The notes: a model not told the origin generated them from the sequence alone. A stretch of 64,000 bases of DNA from Diogma glabrata (GCA_963693315.1 OY856186.1:372708850-372772849), one strand, 5' to 3'; shown: positions 10,650 through 23,977, numbered from the stretch's first letter. Translations and numbers: made by a program.

Positions 10650-10830
10650 ACTCTGGACCAAATGGAAAACTTGAGGAGACCCATATTTTGGTTTTCAATT
10701 ATATGCTCAAGTAATTCGGGTCTACTCCTCAAAGAGTTAAACCAAATAGCAAACATGACGAGACTTATATTTTGGTTTTACATCATATGCTTAAGCAATT
10801 CTAGTATACTTCTCAAAATATTTGGTGCCA
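10650..10830. repeat. Two diverged 84-bp tandem units
   Basis: ACCAAATGG at 10,657 and ACCAAATAG at 10,741 begin two units that share ATATTTTGGTTTT and CTACTCCTCAAA-like words. The 84-base period keeps a 105-codon frame open (10,644-10,961), so that frame is probably not a protein gene. Confidence 0.65.
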
Positions 10831-11041
10831 ATATGCGAGGTTCACCCAACCAACCCACAGCACTAGATAAATCTTTGGCCCAAATTATATACCTTGCGGA
10901 TTATTGGGTATGTTGTTTTTATGAGCGCAGAAAAATTGGAAATAATTCAATCAATCGTTAAAGTTGGTATACTTTTATTATTTATTTCATTATAATCCAA
11001 GCCCATAAAATTTATTATTTACTACAAAAACTCGTGATATC

Positions 11042-11946
11042 AGCTACAAAAAACATCAAAAATGTAAATTTTAGTTCGTGAAAAAGGTGCAGTTTAAAGT
11101 TTAATAATCAAAACTATCTCTTCAGTACAAAAAGACGTGATATCCTGTGTCAAGTAGAAACGAGTGTAAAACAAAACATTTCCAAATAATTAGGTGTTCT
11201 ACATGTTTGAAATACTAACTTTGTCACTCGGATTAGAGATTAGAATTAGAAACAACTTCAACTAACTAGGTATTAAAACAAAAGTTTCTAGTAAAAATAA
11301 AAGTACAAAATAATATTTATTTATTTATTTATATTCGAATTCAAATGTGGAATGCGATATTTATGCGACGACTGAATCGAGAGAAGTGCGGAACCATCAC
11401 GAAACCTCAGGACTAACAGATTAAAACTTTAATGAAATTCTGTTCAAATAACATATTCTCAATCTACAAATTAGGGTCTGCAATATAAAAAGCTAACTAA
11501 TAAATTAGCTTGCATTTCTTTTATAGAATTTTCATTTTGTATATAATATTTCATATTAAATAAAAGTCTTAACTGTCACTGAGGTTTTGTGATGGTTCTG
11601 CACTTCTCTCGATTCAGTCGTCGCATAAATATCGCATTCCACATTTGCATTCGAATATAAATAAATAAATAAATATTATTTTGTACTTTTATTTTTACTA
11701 GAAACTTTTGTTTTAATACCTAGTTAGTTGAAGTTGTTTCTAATTCTAATCTCTAATCCGAGTGACAAAGTTAGTATTTCAAACATGTAGAACACCTAAT
11801 TATTTGGAAATGTTTTGTTTTACACTCGTTTCTACTTGACACAGGATATCACGTCTTTTTGTACTGAAGAGATAGTTTTGATTATTAAACTTTAAACTGC
11901 ACCTTTTTCACGAACTAAAATTAACATTTTTGATGTTTTTTGTAGC
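11042..11946. mobile_element. Foldback element: 369-bp inverted arms, 168-bp spacer
   Basis: Left arm 11,042-11,410 and right arm 11,579-11,946 are near-identical inverted copies, beginning AGCTACAAAAAACATC on the left and ending with its complement on the right. By eye only scattered mismatches occur. Similarity stops at both outer ends. The spacer 11,411-11,578 has no ORF. No target duplication was recognised. This is a non-autonomous foldback element, or a long-hairpin locus that could feed endogenous siRNA if transcribed. Confidence 0.9.
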
Positions 11947-12975
11947 TTATATTATCTTGTTTAGTTTTGAACAAACTAAAAAATGTAGTATATTTTTTCT
12001 GTTCATAAAAAATTCTCCAACATCGATGATATAAAAATATAAATTTGTCTTTATACTCTTTCTCTATACAAATTTCTCGCCAAAATAAAATCATACGAAC
12101 GATGAGACAACATTATGTTATACACAAGTCAAGAGGTAGAGGGAGCGCAACAAATAAATCGATAGAGAGGTGTATAGTATTGTTGTTATATTCTTATTAT
12201 ATACAATAAATTTAGAGAAGTATGACTGATACAAAATAATATTTTTTCTTTCATATTTAAATTGTCATATTTAAAAGTCATACACTAACACAAATAAGAA
12301 ATAGTAGGCAAAACTATAGTCTATAATAGTATGTGTGTACAGTAGGGTATAGCCGAGCAAAGAAATATCGAGAAACATGATTTGATGCTGATAGCCAAGA
12401 TCCCAACCTGTACAAGATTGGTTTTTGTTTTCGACTTTTTGTTCAAGTTTTGTTGCTCATTGGGTTTCTTGGGTTATTGTTTTTCTCCCTATGTCAAACT
12501 GTCAAGTTGTTATTGTTTTGTTTTGAAGTTGTATCAAGGAAATCGATGCGGCACAATATAAAGGTAATTTCAACGAATTAGTAAAGTGTTGTTTATTATG
12601 TAACTATTTCAAAATATCTAATTATATGAATCTTCGACAGTCTGTTAGCTACCCAAAAGGAAGATTGGTTAAATGTAATATTGAAGTTTTGGACATCCGA
12701 TTCTTGTAATGTAATGGAAAATTACCAAATTTTTTTGTTTGAGTTTTTTTTTTGGATGATGAAAGATTTTTGTGCGGCAATTAGATCCTAGATCATGGTC
12801 GAAGGTAGACCAATTAAATTATTTGATAGTAATAAAAGAAAAATATATTTAAAAATTGATAATAAGTCTAGATTAGTGATCTGTGTTGTTAGAATATCCG
12901 TGATTATGTTGTAACTTGTGAACATATGTGAATATATGGTAAAATTATATTTGTTTTTTTGTTGAAGACGTGTAC
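11947..12975. other. AT-rich non-coding stretch
   Basis: No ORF, repeat array or family match is visible. GTATCAAGG and AAAGGTAATTT near 12,530-12,570 look like a possible splice donor, but there is no coding sequence to go with it. Confidence 0.4.
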
Positions 12976-13385
12976 ACTTTATTGGAAAAATAGTTTGCTG
13001 AGCTACATTATTACAAATTCGTATACTTTATTTGATAAACTATTTGCTGAAATACATTATTACAAATTCATAAACTTTCTCTGAGAAATTGTTTGCTGAA
13101 CATCATTATTATTACAAATTCATATACTTTATTGGAAAAATAGTTTGCTGAACTACATTATTACAAATTCATACACTTTATCTGATAAACTATTTGCTGA
13201 ACATCAGTATTACAAAGTCGAATACTTATTTTCAGAAGTTGTTTGCTGAACTTCATTATTACATGTACTTTATTTGATAAATGGTTTGCGGAACAACATT
13301 GTTACAACCTCATATAATTTATTTGAAGACCAGTTTGCTGAACCACATTATTACAAATTCATATACTTTATTTGAGAAGACTACA
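12976..13385. repeat. 49-bp tandem repeat, eight copies
   Basis: ACTTTA-type unit starts at 12,976, 13,025, 13,074, 13,126, 13,175, 13,224, 13,267, 13,315 and 13,365. Each unit carries TTTGCTGAAC and ATTATTACAAATTCATA. Units are diverged by several bases each. Confidence 0.9.
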
Positions 13386-14640
13386 TATTAAATAATGTTA
13401 TACTAATGACTCGTTAGACGATCCACAGAAGATCAGGATTCACATCTGAAGGTGTAGTATCTCCAAATAAATATCCAAACACCTAAACTCCCAAACTTAC
13501 ATCTCGCTAACATTCTTATAAATTTCGAATCTAGTATCTCTGAATATTCCAAATTAATTAATAACATTCCTCAATATCCAAATATAAATTCAAAATAAAT
13601 AGTCCAACAAAAACGCAACACCGACCTAAACTCTAGTTTTCCATTTTCAATCGTTCTCAATTATATATAAAAATTTCACAACCGTACATTTATTCCAATT
13701 TTATTAAAACAATATTTCCGCGTTAATAACCTAAATCTTTATTAAAATTAAAATAAACGTTAATTTCGCGAAATTACATTATGTAATTTTTAATAAAATA
13801 AAAACAAAAAACTAAAGTTTGGTCAGTAGATCGTTTTTATAGAAATACCAATTAATAATAAGGTCAACGAGTAATCGTTTTTTAAATTATAAAAGTAATA
13901 TTTTAAATCAAAATCGCAGTAGTCGGAAAAAACAGTTTTACTAAATCGAATCAAGTCAGTCATTTTTGAGAGTCAATTTTACAAATATAAAACAAGCCAG
14001 TCAATTTTAAGAAAAATCAATTAAACGGTCAGTTGTTACAAATCAACCAAGTGAAATCGTAAAGTCAAGTGATTCATTAAAATAGTAATTAAGCGGACCA
14101 ATAGTGAAGTCAGTGTTCTTTAGTCAATCTTTATTTGACAAATCAATCGTTAGGTCAAATTTTAAATATTATAAACAGAGTTTAGTTTACAAACTATAAG
14201 TTAAGTAAAATATAAAAATAAACCAAAACATTGTGTTATAGTTTTTGTCAAATAAAAGTGATGTTATTTGGAGTTTTAAATATATAAATATAAACTAAAA
14301 TATTGAGTTATTGTTTTTGTCAAATAAAAGTGCTGTAATTTGGAGTTCTACTTAAACTTGTGTAAGCTAACCTAAACTTATCACAAAGAGTTTCCTTCAT
14401 TTCTTTGGGAAATAAGAACGTTCCGGTTAGAGATTGAGTGCAGTCAATCAACAGACACATCAATAATCATATTAGTTAATTAAAAGCACTGCATTTTCCA
14501 CACGTGAAAGTGTCACCAGCCTTCGAAAGCACTAAAGTATAAAATATAAAATAAAGTATAAAATAAGTAGTGAAATAAAAACTTAAAACAAATATCAGCA
14601 CTACACATTGTTTTATAGTAGTGTTAACATTTTGCACTAC
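13386..14640. other. G-poor stretch and leader-like repeats
   Basis: 13,450-13,760 is poor in G on the plus strand like 2,400-3,130. It is followed by AT-rich TATA-like sequence, TCAGT (about 13,824) and imperfect repeats with TCAATTTTACAAATATAAAA and CAGTCAATTTTAAG (13,900-14,170). Two copies of a block with TTGTTTTTGTCAAATAAAAGTG lie at about 14,245 and 14,306. The arrangement copies that at 2,400-3,900, suggesting two relics of related retroelements. No coding part survives. Confidence 0.45.
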
Positions 14641-14960
14641 AAAGGTACGTGAACTTTGTTGATTTTATCTTTCTCATATGAATTCCAAACAGGTAGATTC
14701 CAATATTTCGGCATGATTACCTAAATTAAGTTGAGGTGGGTGCGCAGGCTCTCGGTCGTCCCTTCCACCTTCGTAACGGTCGTCAGAACTTTAATTATCT
14801 TTTCAATTCCTCTCCCGATTACCCATCTTATCATAGTGGCGTGCATATTATGTTTTTGTGATGAATGGAAACTAACAACCGCCTCGTACCCAGTGACTAG
14901 AGCAACCGGAATAATGAATTAGCCACGCCGGTTTCAGATTTTCTTTTGAGATGTTAGCAT
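14641..14960 (+). other. Moderate-GC segment after a splice-donor-like site
   Basis: AAAGGTACGTGAAC at about 14,641-14,654 matches a splice donor. The following 300 bases are less AT-rich and contain an open 63-codon frame (14,731-14,922) with no recognisable domain. It could be retroelement leader or an exon remnant. Confidence 0.3.
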
Positions 14961-15957
14961 TCGGTAGCATCTCAGAAACTTGATTCATTACAGTATATTA
15001 ATGAAATGAAATTAGATTTGTGTAAATTTTTGACAAAAATTTTTGTCTATCAAGAACTTTCAGTGGTGCAAGTGCAATTTATGTGTTTTTTTGGTGGATA
15101 AAAAGTTATAAAATAATATTTTTTAATTTGACTATGAATATTAGATTTTTAATTTGATTGATTTGTAATTAAAGAATTATTAATTTTGAAAGTTTAAACT
15201 GTTTTTGTTGTGTTTATTGCTTTTTTATGCTTAAACTTGCTTTAAAATAAAATATATTTTTTTTACTACTTGCATGAGAAATTTCAATTATTTACTCAAA
15301 AACCCAAGACAAAAGTTATTTTTCTCAGCTAAGGTTACTAATAATTATTCCCCACACCTAATAATAAGTATTTTAGCACCTTAGTAAATAATGAAAATAT
15401 AATTTTTGTTCGTTTGTTAACTGAGTTCATCTTTGAAATTTTTTAGTTTCTTCCTAAAATAATAATAATATATTTAAAAATAATAAGCGTTTTGATTTTA
15501 TTTTAATAATAATAAATAATGAATGAATGCAAAAACTTCTTTGCAACTATAGTTTAGTTTATTTGAAATTTTATTTCGTGTTAAACAGAATTCTGTTGAA
15601 ATTTAGTTTAGTTGTGAGTTGTAGACTAAAAAAATTCTAAATTTGGCTCAACAATATTGAATAGATTTTCAATTCAATTCAATTCATGTCAAAAATAAAT
15701 AAAAGCTATATTTTTTAACGCAAAGCATATGTGATTTTTATATAGTTTTCAGAAAATTCATTGAAAATAAATTTCTAACTAAGCAGCCCTGCATAATAAA
15801 TATCCAATACGCAATCCAATGATATGATACACAATGTTTCACCAAATCAAAATTTTTATTTATTCACCATTTGCTTATTAATTGACATTTTATTTTGTGA
15901 ATAATTAAGAGTTTTAGTGCATTTTTTATATCAAGTAGTAAAAAAAATAGTATATAA
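14961..15957. other. AT-rich stretch, nothing recognised
   Basis: Only short A/T runs and microsatellite-like TAATAATAA tracts (near 15,460 and 15,505) are visible. Confidence 0.5.
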
Positions 15958-16068
15958 ACCTCGGTGAAGAAAATTTTCTCCATTTCGGTGCTTAATTCGC
16001 TCGAAACTTCGTTTCTCGCGAATTAATATCCACCTCAATGTAGAAAATTTACTTTATCACCTCGGTAT
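15958..16068. repeat. Palindromic MITE-like hairpin, about 110 bp
   Basis: The two halves are imperfect inverted copies, with CCTCGGTGAAGAAAATTTTC on the left and its counterpart in the right half. The central loop is CGCTCGAAACTTCGTTTCTCGCG, with AATTCGC/GCGAATT pairing. It has the same overall plan as the hairpin at 53,583-53,747. Confidence 0.7.
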
Positions 16069-16229
16069 ATAATGTACTATTATATTTCATAATATATAAA
16101 CGGTAAATATATAATATATAATATAAATTTTAATATAGCAATTTTCTGCTATATGCTATTATATTTTATATACATTTTATTTAAATTATATAAAATTTAA
16201 GTTAATTTATTATTTGTTATAACTAAATA

Positions 16230-16868
16230 TAATGTCGCAGTCGCCAAAGCAAAAATTGTCTGGTTATGTTTACAGACAAAAAAGAAAGGAAATGTTGCTT
16301 TCCGCCAAAAAACAACAAAATGCGTAGAGCAGTTTTTTTTAAAATAAGTTTTTTTTTATGGAAACGTAAACCAACAACAACAAACCATAACTAACCAAGT
16401 CAATACTTCCAATAATATTGATGATACACCACCACAAAATAATCCAAGTTGTGATGAGAACACATCTGTGTTAGGTGGATCTGCGGAAGCCGGGGTTTCA
16501 TTCTCTGAAACGATTTTAGAAACTGTGCCAATTAATTTAGAAATAGATTTAGATGATCCGGCTGTCTGGCCAGATTTAAATGATACACTTTTAATCCACC
16601 TTGTTGAAAAAGGCCCCAAACAAAACAAAGGTATTTGTTATCCTGTTACGGCAGGTAGGAAATTTAATAACATTTTACAAGGCTTTTGATAAATGGCGAA
16701 ACAATTGTAAGATCGTGGTCAGTATATTCAGGTTCAAATGATTCCATTTTTTGTTCGAACGATTTCTTAATTTGTTTAAAAGAAAACAAAAGTTTTATTT
16801 TACATTGTATGATGGATTTATGTTTCACCAAAAATGTAAGGCAGTGTTTTTGGTCACGTAGTTCTTGA
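16230..16868 (+). pseudogene. DUF4371/ZMYM-type hAT protein, N-terminal fragment
   Basis: Proteins of this group are hAT-derived transposases or their domesticated relatives, with an N-terminal TTF-type zinc finger followed by DUF4371. A basic start (SPKQKLSGYVYRQKRK at about 16,240-16,290) is followed by a polar linker, then DLDDPAVWPDLNDTLLIHLV and EKGPK (near 16,540-16,620), the conserved block before the zinc finger. The next frame holds INGETIVRSWSVYSGSNDS and FC (16,685-16,760), which corresponds to the start of the zinc finger. There is a stop at about 16,326, a frameshift near 16,680, and the rest of the finger and the catalytic domain are absent. It is related to, but distinct from, the copy at 62,012. 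Confidence 0.75.
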
Positions 16869-17399
16869 TTTTGAAGAACGATTGTTTAACGATGAAGAAA
16901 ATCGAAAAGTCAGTTGTTGTGCGGTAATCCAAGTGAACATAAGCTCTTAATTTTTAAATCAGTTTTGTAAATTTAAAAAAAAAAAAGGTTAAATATTAAT
17001 TTTAATTTGTGCAAGAATAAAAAAATTAAATGTGATTGTTATAAATTATAAAAAATTAAACAGTGGTTACAAATAAAAGAGTTATTACTGAGTTTGCTGA
17101 TTCATATTTTGTGTTTTATTGAAATTGGTAAAAGTGATAAGATCACTATCACGTCAGTGGATACCAAAGTGACCAAGAAACAAAGAGACCAAGCGAGTGG
17201 ACCACTGAAGAGTCTGGGCACAACACTTGTGTGCAAAAACTATGTTAATGGAGGACACATATTATTATAAAACGCAATGAGCAAGTAATAAAATTGCGTA
17301 CACAAAATTTATAAAACTAGGAAACGAATGGGAGAATACTGATGTTTTGGTAGCACGTAAGTAAAAGCTTTAGTTTTAAAATAATATTGTTTTACTGTA
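16869..17399. other. Non-coding stretch
   Basis: No gene is visible. GCACGTAAGTAAAAG near 17,354 is a possible splice donor without an exon to support it. Confidence 0.4.
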
Positions 17400-18030
17400 A
17401 CGAAGTAGCCTGGTGCCCGACGATGCAGTAAGATAATTCCCTGATTTATAGATGCACTATTTTCCCATATGCATCAAATTTGTATTAGCTGAGACTTTCG
17501 TAATTATTTTTTTTCTTGTACTCAATCCATAGTCGTCATTAAATATAGTTTCCGCCACAAAAATCTACTATTTTCAAATAGTTGTGTAATATTTCGCCAT
17601 TGTGATTTCCTTTGCTCAAATTGTTTTCATAGTTCCGCTAATCAATATAGATTTCCTACAATCAATCGGCTATTAATTGGTAATGTCTCCCAATGTGGTT
17701 TACTATGTTTGATTTGAAGTCCTTGATCGCTGTAAAATTATTAGAAGAACGGTTGTATATTATCATTAATCCATAGTTATGTTATTTACATATGTATTTC
17801 ATTCCATTGTTTTGCAAACAATGTTTCAATTTTTTTTAAAAATCTTTTCCAACTTCTAGTACAAACTAACGACCCATATTCTTTGGTGAGTGTATTAACT
17901 AACGATGAACCAAAAATATAATTTCCCAATAAACGATTCGTTATTGGGGAATAAACAAATAAACGGGACTAACAGACTATAAATGGAACACGAGTAATAG
18001 TGTGACGAAGGATATTCTGGGGCACACCAC
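17400..18030. repeat. Second copy of the LTR-like remnant seen at 3,960-4,440
   Basis: Blocks in common and in the same order include GTAACGAAG, ATGCACTATTTTCCCATATG, ACTTTCGTAATTATT, TGGTGAGTGTATTAACTAACG and ACTATAAATGGAACACGAG. Divergence is high. It is likely an old LTR. Confidence 0.5.
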
Positions 18031-19494
18031 ACTGAGAGAAATCCTATTCTGTTATTGAGTAAAACCAATTCTTAATAACAGAAAATCAAAATTGATGAAA
18101 ATTAAAGACTTAACTACTTAAAATAAGAATTTCATGCTTAAATTGAGATTAAATTGATCAGTTTTAGTAATTCAACAATTTCACAAAATAAGACTAATAA
18201 TTTTAAATTTGTGGATTTATAAGTTACAGCAATTAAATCAATTATGCTACGTTTATGCATTATTCTAATTATTTGAAGAACTTTATTCTCAAGTTCAACT
18301 TACAAAAGATCGATGAAATTGTAATATATTTATTCTCAATCCGAGTAAAAAATTTAGTATCAAATGTAGAAAACTGATTTCTTGAACTGATATTGATAAA
18401 TTTTGTTTGTTTTAACAGAATTATTTTCTCTAATTTAGACAAACTTATTACATATTACGAATTTTTGGGAAACAATCAAAAACAGCAAACAGCTGTTTTT
18501 AAAATGCTGTTTTGACTGTTTTTTGTGTTTTTAAATTTAAACTTGAATTCTCGCAAAAAAAATTGAATCGGTCATTTCAAAAACCTCTTAAGTCACATTT
18601 TTTACCAACATGCTTTTTTTGCAGAAAATGGTTCCTTTAAGGGAGATGCGTATTCTGGGTAAAAACCACGTTAGTCGATAGCGATAGCATTCCTGCATTC
18701 CCGCGTAGGACGAAAGGAACCGCAGGTACGGACCCATGATACTCGTCCTCTTTTCGAAGATTCGTATTATATATGAATTATATATGAATTATATACGTAT
18801 TATACTATTATATATGAATTAACTCATAATTAAGAATGATGGAGAATATGACTATGTACCATAAAGATATTAAAACATGACAAATTAATACATGTAAATG
18901 TTAATAAGATTATTTTTAAGTGTAATTCTCAATAATAAGCAATAAAAAATATGATTACTATGATTTTTTCGGTTAAACTTTATACTACTAACCCTATTTC
19001 TTGCTAAAACAACATAAGTCAAGAACTGTTTTTCAGGTTTTTTTCATTATTTCTATTAAGAAATTGTAAAGGTTATTCGCTATTTTAATTTTTCACCACT
19101 CAAATACTAAATTAAACATAAAAAAGTCCTTTAAAACTCATTTGTTTGTGTATGAAATAGTTTTTATTGATTTCTGAAAAATTCTAATTGAGTGACTTAT
19201 GAGGTTTTTGAAATGACCGATTCAATTGAAAATCTCATTTTCTTCCATGCGGTCGTCGTAACGATTAAAATTTATTTGAAAGTCTGTTTTAACCAAGCAA
19301 TTTTATATTAAACAAAACGTTACAGTTTTATATTTGTTCTCTTTGTCATCTCTGTTAAAATGAAAAATACAATAATATCAAAAAGTTAAACATCAACCAT
19401 TTTCAGAAATTGGATGGATTTAAACTGCCCGCTATAATGAAAGCTCTTTAATAAAACTTTTGCACGAAGGTTTTGATAAAAAGGAGAAAAAATT
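18031..19494. other. AT-rich DNA with an inverted pair of about 34 bp
   Basis: TTGAATCGGTCATTTCAAAA (18,563 onward to 18,596) recurs in reverse complement at 19,192-19,225 with one mismatch, enclosing about 600 bases without an ORF. These could be TIRs of a small non-autonomous element. Near 18,660-18,760 a less AT-rich patch (TCCCGCGTAGGACGAAAGGA) has no identified function. Confidence 0.5.
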
Positions 19495-20265
19495 ATGAGT
19501 ACAATTAAATTGAAAGTTGCCAAGTTTAGCATCGATGAGTTGATGTCGTTTACTGTCGTTTACTGTCGATGAGATTACCTTAACCTGAATGAGTTAACCT
19601 TAATGATCAAACTGAAAATATCACATATAAAACGAGATTCATTCGAATTTTCGATTTATGAGTACTCTCGATATGATTGAAATAATAAAACAACAGCTTA
19701 GCTGTATTCGAATATCTATTAAAAATGATTTGGTTGCGTCTACACAAGATGGAGCTTCAGCTAAAAAGTATATTGAGAAATCGAAGCGATTGGTCATATT
19801 TTACCTAGATCATGGCCTACATCTTGGGGTATGTTACACACTCTGTAAAATAAAATCTGATACTGAAGGTTTTAGGCGCACCTGGAAAGGAGAAGATGTT
19901 GAAGTAATCTATAGTGAGAATAAAGAAAACATCGACCACCATGATTTATATAAAAATACCTACAAGTTAATCAAATACATGAAACTGTCAAAGTGTCAAG
20001 TATTTGAAATCATGTTTTTTATTCAGACTCGCTAGAACCCAATCCTAACAAAGGGCGATTGATAAAGACTTTATTGAAGTTTAAGACATATTTAGAATTG
20101 GTCGAAAACGTAGATGCGTGAAAAGATTTACTAAAGAAGCTGTTTACTAGAAGCTTAAGACTAGCTGTTGAGGATCTTAGTAGATAAGATTCAACACTGA
20201 TGAGCACTGACACAATATTAAAATTCATTCTCTTTAATGAATTAGTGAAATTAATAAGAAGTTGA
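19495..20265 (+). pseudogene. hAT transposase fragment
   Basis: The frame 19,658-20,035 holds DLVASTQDGAS followed by DHGLHLGV, the spaced DGA and HxLxL-type motifs of the hAT catalytic core. A second frame continues the similarity in style at about 20,036-20,265 (RLIKTLLKFKTYLELVENVD and LRLAVEDLSR). Unlike the copy at 768-2,327, the DGA catalytic motif is present here. The N-terminal domains and hATC are missing. The two fragments differ strongly, so they belong to different elements. Confidence 0.7.
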
Positions 20266-23200
20266 TAGATAATTTGAAGATTCGAATTGATGAACGTTTG
20301 AATACAAAGGTCAATATTTTATTACGCAGCCCTATATAAAAACTCTACGATTACGCTATGCAGAGCTACAATAGTTTTTGCAGGTATGGTGGCATCTCTT
20401 CTTAGTGTAAATGTTGTGGAAATTATTAAAACAAAAAGTGAATTTTAGCTGTACAAAGTAAACTTAATGTATTGCTTCAGAAAAATGAATCACTAAGACT
20501 TTCCTAGATAAGACAATTTCAAGTTAATAAAGGCTAAATTTTCTCTATTTTCTATCTCTAAACTACAGACAAACATAGAGAAAATTTATAGAAGATTTTT
20601 GATTCTATGAATATTCTTTGATTCTGTGGATGTGGGAAAAGTATTTTGAGTGTATGCCAACTTCTGTACAAAAAAAATTTTACACCTTTCTACTACATCA
20701 TTATCAGCTCTTTTACTTTGAACATATCATTATAAAAAAAAAATTTATATTAAAATTTAACTATAAACTTTCATAAAACATGAAAAACAGTAAACCAGCT
20801 GTTTTTTCAAAATTTTAAAATAGCAAACAAATGTTTTTTAAAAATCCTATTCCGTAAAAATTGAAATTCATAATTCCTGAATAGTTTTTCTTCATATAAG
20901 CAATTCATTGTGCAAAATGGTTCTTGATTCGTGTATATTGAGATCAATATGAGAATAAGATTTATGATTCATTCACGTTTTTGACTGATTTACTTAAATT
21001 GAGAAAATAATACTTATTTGATACGATTTTTTCTTGCTTATTTTGAGAATAATATTGTTAACAGGAGTAATAGGACCATACAAAATTTTAGTTACAAATG
21101 ATATTGAAAGTAATATTATTAACGTTATTCTGATTTAGTTTGAGTTTAAATTTTAAGATATCGAAACGTGATATAAACTGTGTACTTAAAAGTGTTATTT
21201 ATTGTGCAAAATATGGAGGAAATATGTTGTGTGTTTAATTTACGGTATGTAAATAGTATCATGATTATTATTATATTTCATTAACATATTTTACCTTTAC
21301 ATTGTGATATTAATTAATCAGTGTTAGTTGTAAATTTTTTCAAACGTGGCACTCAGGAAAACCTCATTGAAGTGCGCATAAATTAATGGTGCTTTCTTAA
21401 TTGTTTTTCTAAGTGTTTTTTTTTTCAAATTAGTATAAATAAATTGAAAAGATTTTTGATTTTATATGAAAAATGGTATTATCCTTAACACGATTTTTTA
21501 TTCCAAGTCAACAATTAAAAGCGAATTGATTTGGTTTTCGCCTCAGTCGCCTAGTTGGGAAACATCATGAAATTAACACTGGTTAATAATCTTAATGTTA
21601 ATATATTTAAATTTATTTTTTCTATTTCAAACATATCATTTGTAGTACCTTGACAGGAATTTTATTTAGCTTAACGCAAGTGTTTATGTTATGCTGTATT
21701 GTAACTGTTTCCTTAAAATTGTTTTTATTTTAAAACACGTGATTGAGTTTTTATAAAAAATTTTATTTATTGTAGGTTGATTATATGATGTAAAGTGCCA
21801 GCTTTTCTAATCGAGTTAAACAATTTGTTTTTTTATGCAAAAGTCTAAACGGAGTCAATCAAGTTTTATAAAATCATGTTAAACATCTGAATGCTAAAAA
21901 AATCTTTCAAAGAAAACACCGGATAAATTGATTAGGTACGAATATTTATTTTATATAAATAACATTATATTAATGCAAAAACATTTTCTTATTTTCTAGA
22001 TTAAAAACATACAAGTGCTTAAATCATTGCACAACCAAATTACACTGCTATTTAGGGCTACTGAGGACAAAATCGTAATTAGGAACCTCCTGATAAAAAT
22101 CGATTTCATCATGGATCTTAGAAATTAGCAGCCACAATTTAATTGCATCGAAACTAAAATAAACAAGGTTAACAGAATTGGAAATATGGTAAATTTGATA
22201 ATATTATTTATAATTTAGCTTTTTTACATACTTGTGCTCTATAATTTTTCATTTTAATAATGTAAAATTTTTAAATTGTTTTAATTTTTATTTAAATTTA
22301 ATTCAAATATTCAAAAATGGAATAATTTAAATGTTAGGGTTGCATTTTAAATTGTTTAAATTGTTTAAATTAAGTTAAAGTAAAGTTATTTCGCTTCAAG
22401 TTTATTTGGTTAGTTTTACCTATTAATTTATTTGAACGACATATTCGTTGGTTTGTGTATTTATAAATAGACAATAACTAGTTAGTTAATTCAAATATAA
22501 AATATTTACTAATGAATGTAATTTCTTCATATAAAAAAAACCATATTTGTGAATAAAGTGTAAAATAATATTAAATAAAATTATGTGTTTTAATTTCTTA
22601 TTTGATTTTGTTTGCATTTTAAAATAATACCAACTCCTTATCAAAAAGAACTGCATTCTTTAAAATATATAAATTTGATTACTAATACAACAAGAAGAAC
22701 ATATCAAGCAAGCATTATTATCTCAATTTAAGCATAATAGTATCAATTCATATTCAAAGATTACTAAAGATCGTTGCACGTTTTCTCAACCGATGCATTT
22801 TTCACTTAAATCTTGCGCCAGCTGATCAATAAATGGTTCAACTAGAGAATTATTGTTCTTGTTTTAAGAATATTTTGCAATATTTTATTCTTGAAAATAG
22901 ATAAGATATTCTCAAAATGAATTTAATTTAGTCAAAATCTAACAACTTTCATCGAAGGATATTCTCGTACTTAGTATACTTTTTCTCAAAATGAGTTTAA
23001 AACTCAAAAAAGATTAATAGTTTTTAATTCACATTGAATCAAGTATTCTTAAAAATATTAAATATATTCTCAAATGGAGTATCGTTTTGTAAACGGTTTA
23101 TGATTTTATAAATCAAAGGTTTATCATATTGAGAATAATATACTTTAAGCAAGCAACTGTATGTACTTGAATCATGTTGTATATTCTCAATTTTAGAATT

Positions 23201-23977
23201 TTAAAAATTAACAAATTATTAGCGTCTTATTCTCCAAATGAGAATAAGTTGAGAATAGTTATGCTTAGCACACATTTAAGCAACTATTATGCATAATCTT
23301 ATACCTATTATACTTGAATTGAGCAATCTTTTCTTTCAGTGCACTTTTGTGTCAAAAATTTGTCTTTACTTTCCTTCGTCCCAAGATTCCGAATTCCAGT
23401 TTATTTAAACATTTTTTTTCATATCTCATGACATTCCATTTCTTAAAACCTTATGTCTATATTTCCGTTTTGCTAGTAACGCAAAATGGCATTAGTCTAA
23501 ATTATAAAATTTTCCCACATTTCGTTTTCTGTAAATTTATCAGAAAACAATGAATATAAAACCATGGATTAACATAAGTTTAATCCAATTTCATTTTATA
23601 AAATTCTCATTTTTTTTGTCTTTTCTTCATAAGTCTGAAATTCAGCCTTTCATTTTTTTTGTAACTAAATAAGTTTTTCGTTTAATTGTGGGAAAGTTTC
23701 CACAATTTGATTCAATTTCTGGAATTCCGTTGTTTTTTTCTTCTGTTTTTCTCGTTGTTATTACTTTCGCTAACTAAGGGCATTTTTGTAAAAAGCTCAT
23801 ATTAAACCGAGGTTTCGAGGGAAGACAAAAATTGTTGATCGGGAGTCTGGAGTGGTCTGAGAACGTTAACGGTATTGAAAACTACGGCGAAAGGAGTTTT
23901 CATTTTTCTTGTTTTATTTTGGGTTTTATTGTGGTTTTTTTTTTGGTTCTGTATTTTCTTTCCTTTTGTTTAGTAAT
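20266..23977. other. Long AT-rich non-coding stretch
   Basis: No gene or clear element is visible in 3.7 kb. TTGAGAATA/TATTCTCAA words are unusually frequent between about 20,950 and 23,300, on both strands. The end AATCTTTTCTTTCAGTGCAC (23,328-23,347) is roughly the reverse complement of CACACTGAGAGAAATCCT near 18,028. This could mark the ends of one large, very decayed element, but the match is short. Confidence 0.4.

Noticed and set aside
12976..13385. CRISPR array
   Set aside because: Units of about 49 bp vary along their whole length and have no conserved-repeat/unique-spacer pattern; the sequence is eukaryotic.
18028..23347. One 5.3-kb transposon with CACTGA(A/G)AGAAA ends
   Set aside because: Only about 14 bases of imperfect match at the two ends, no target duplication and no matching gene inside; too weak to call an element.
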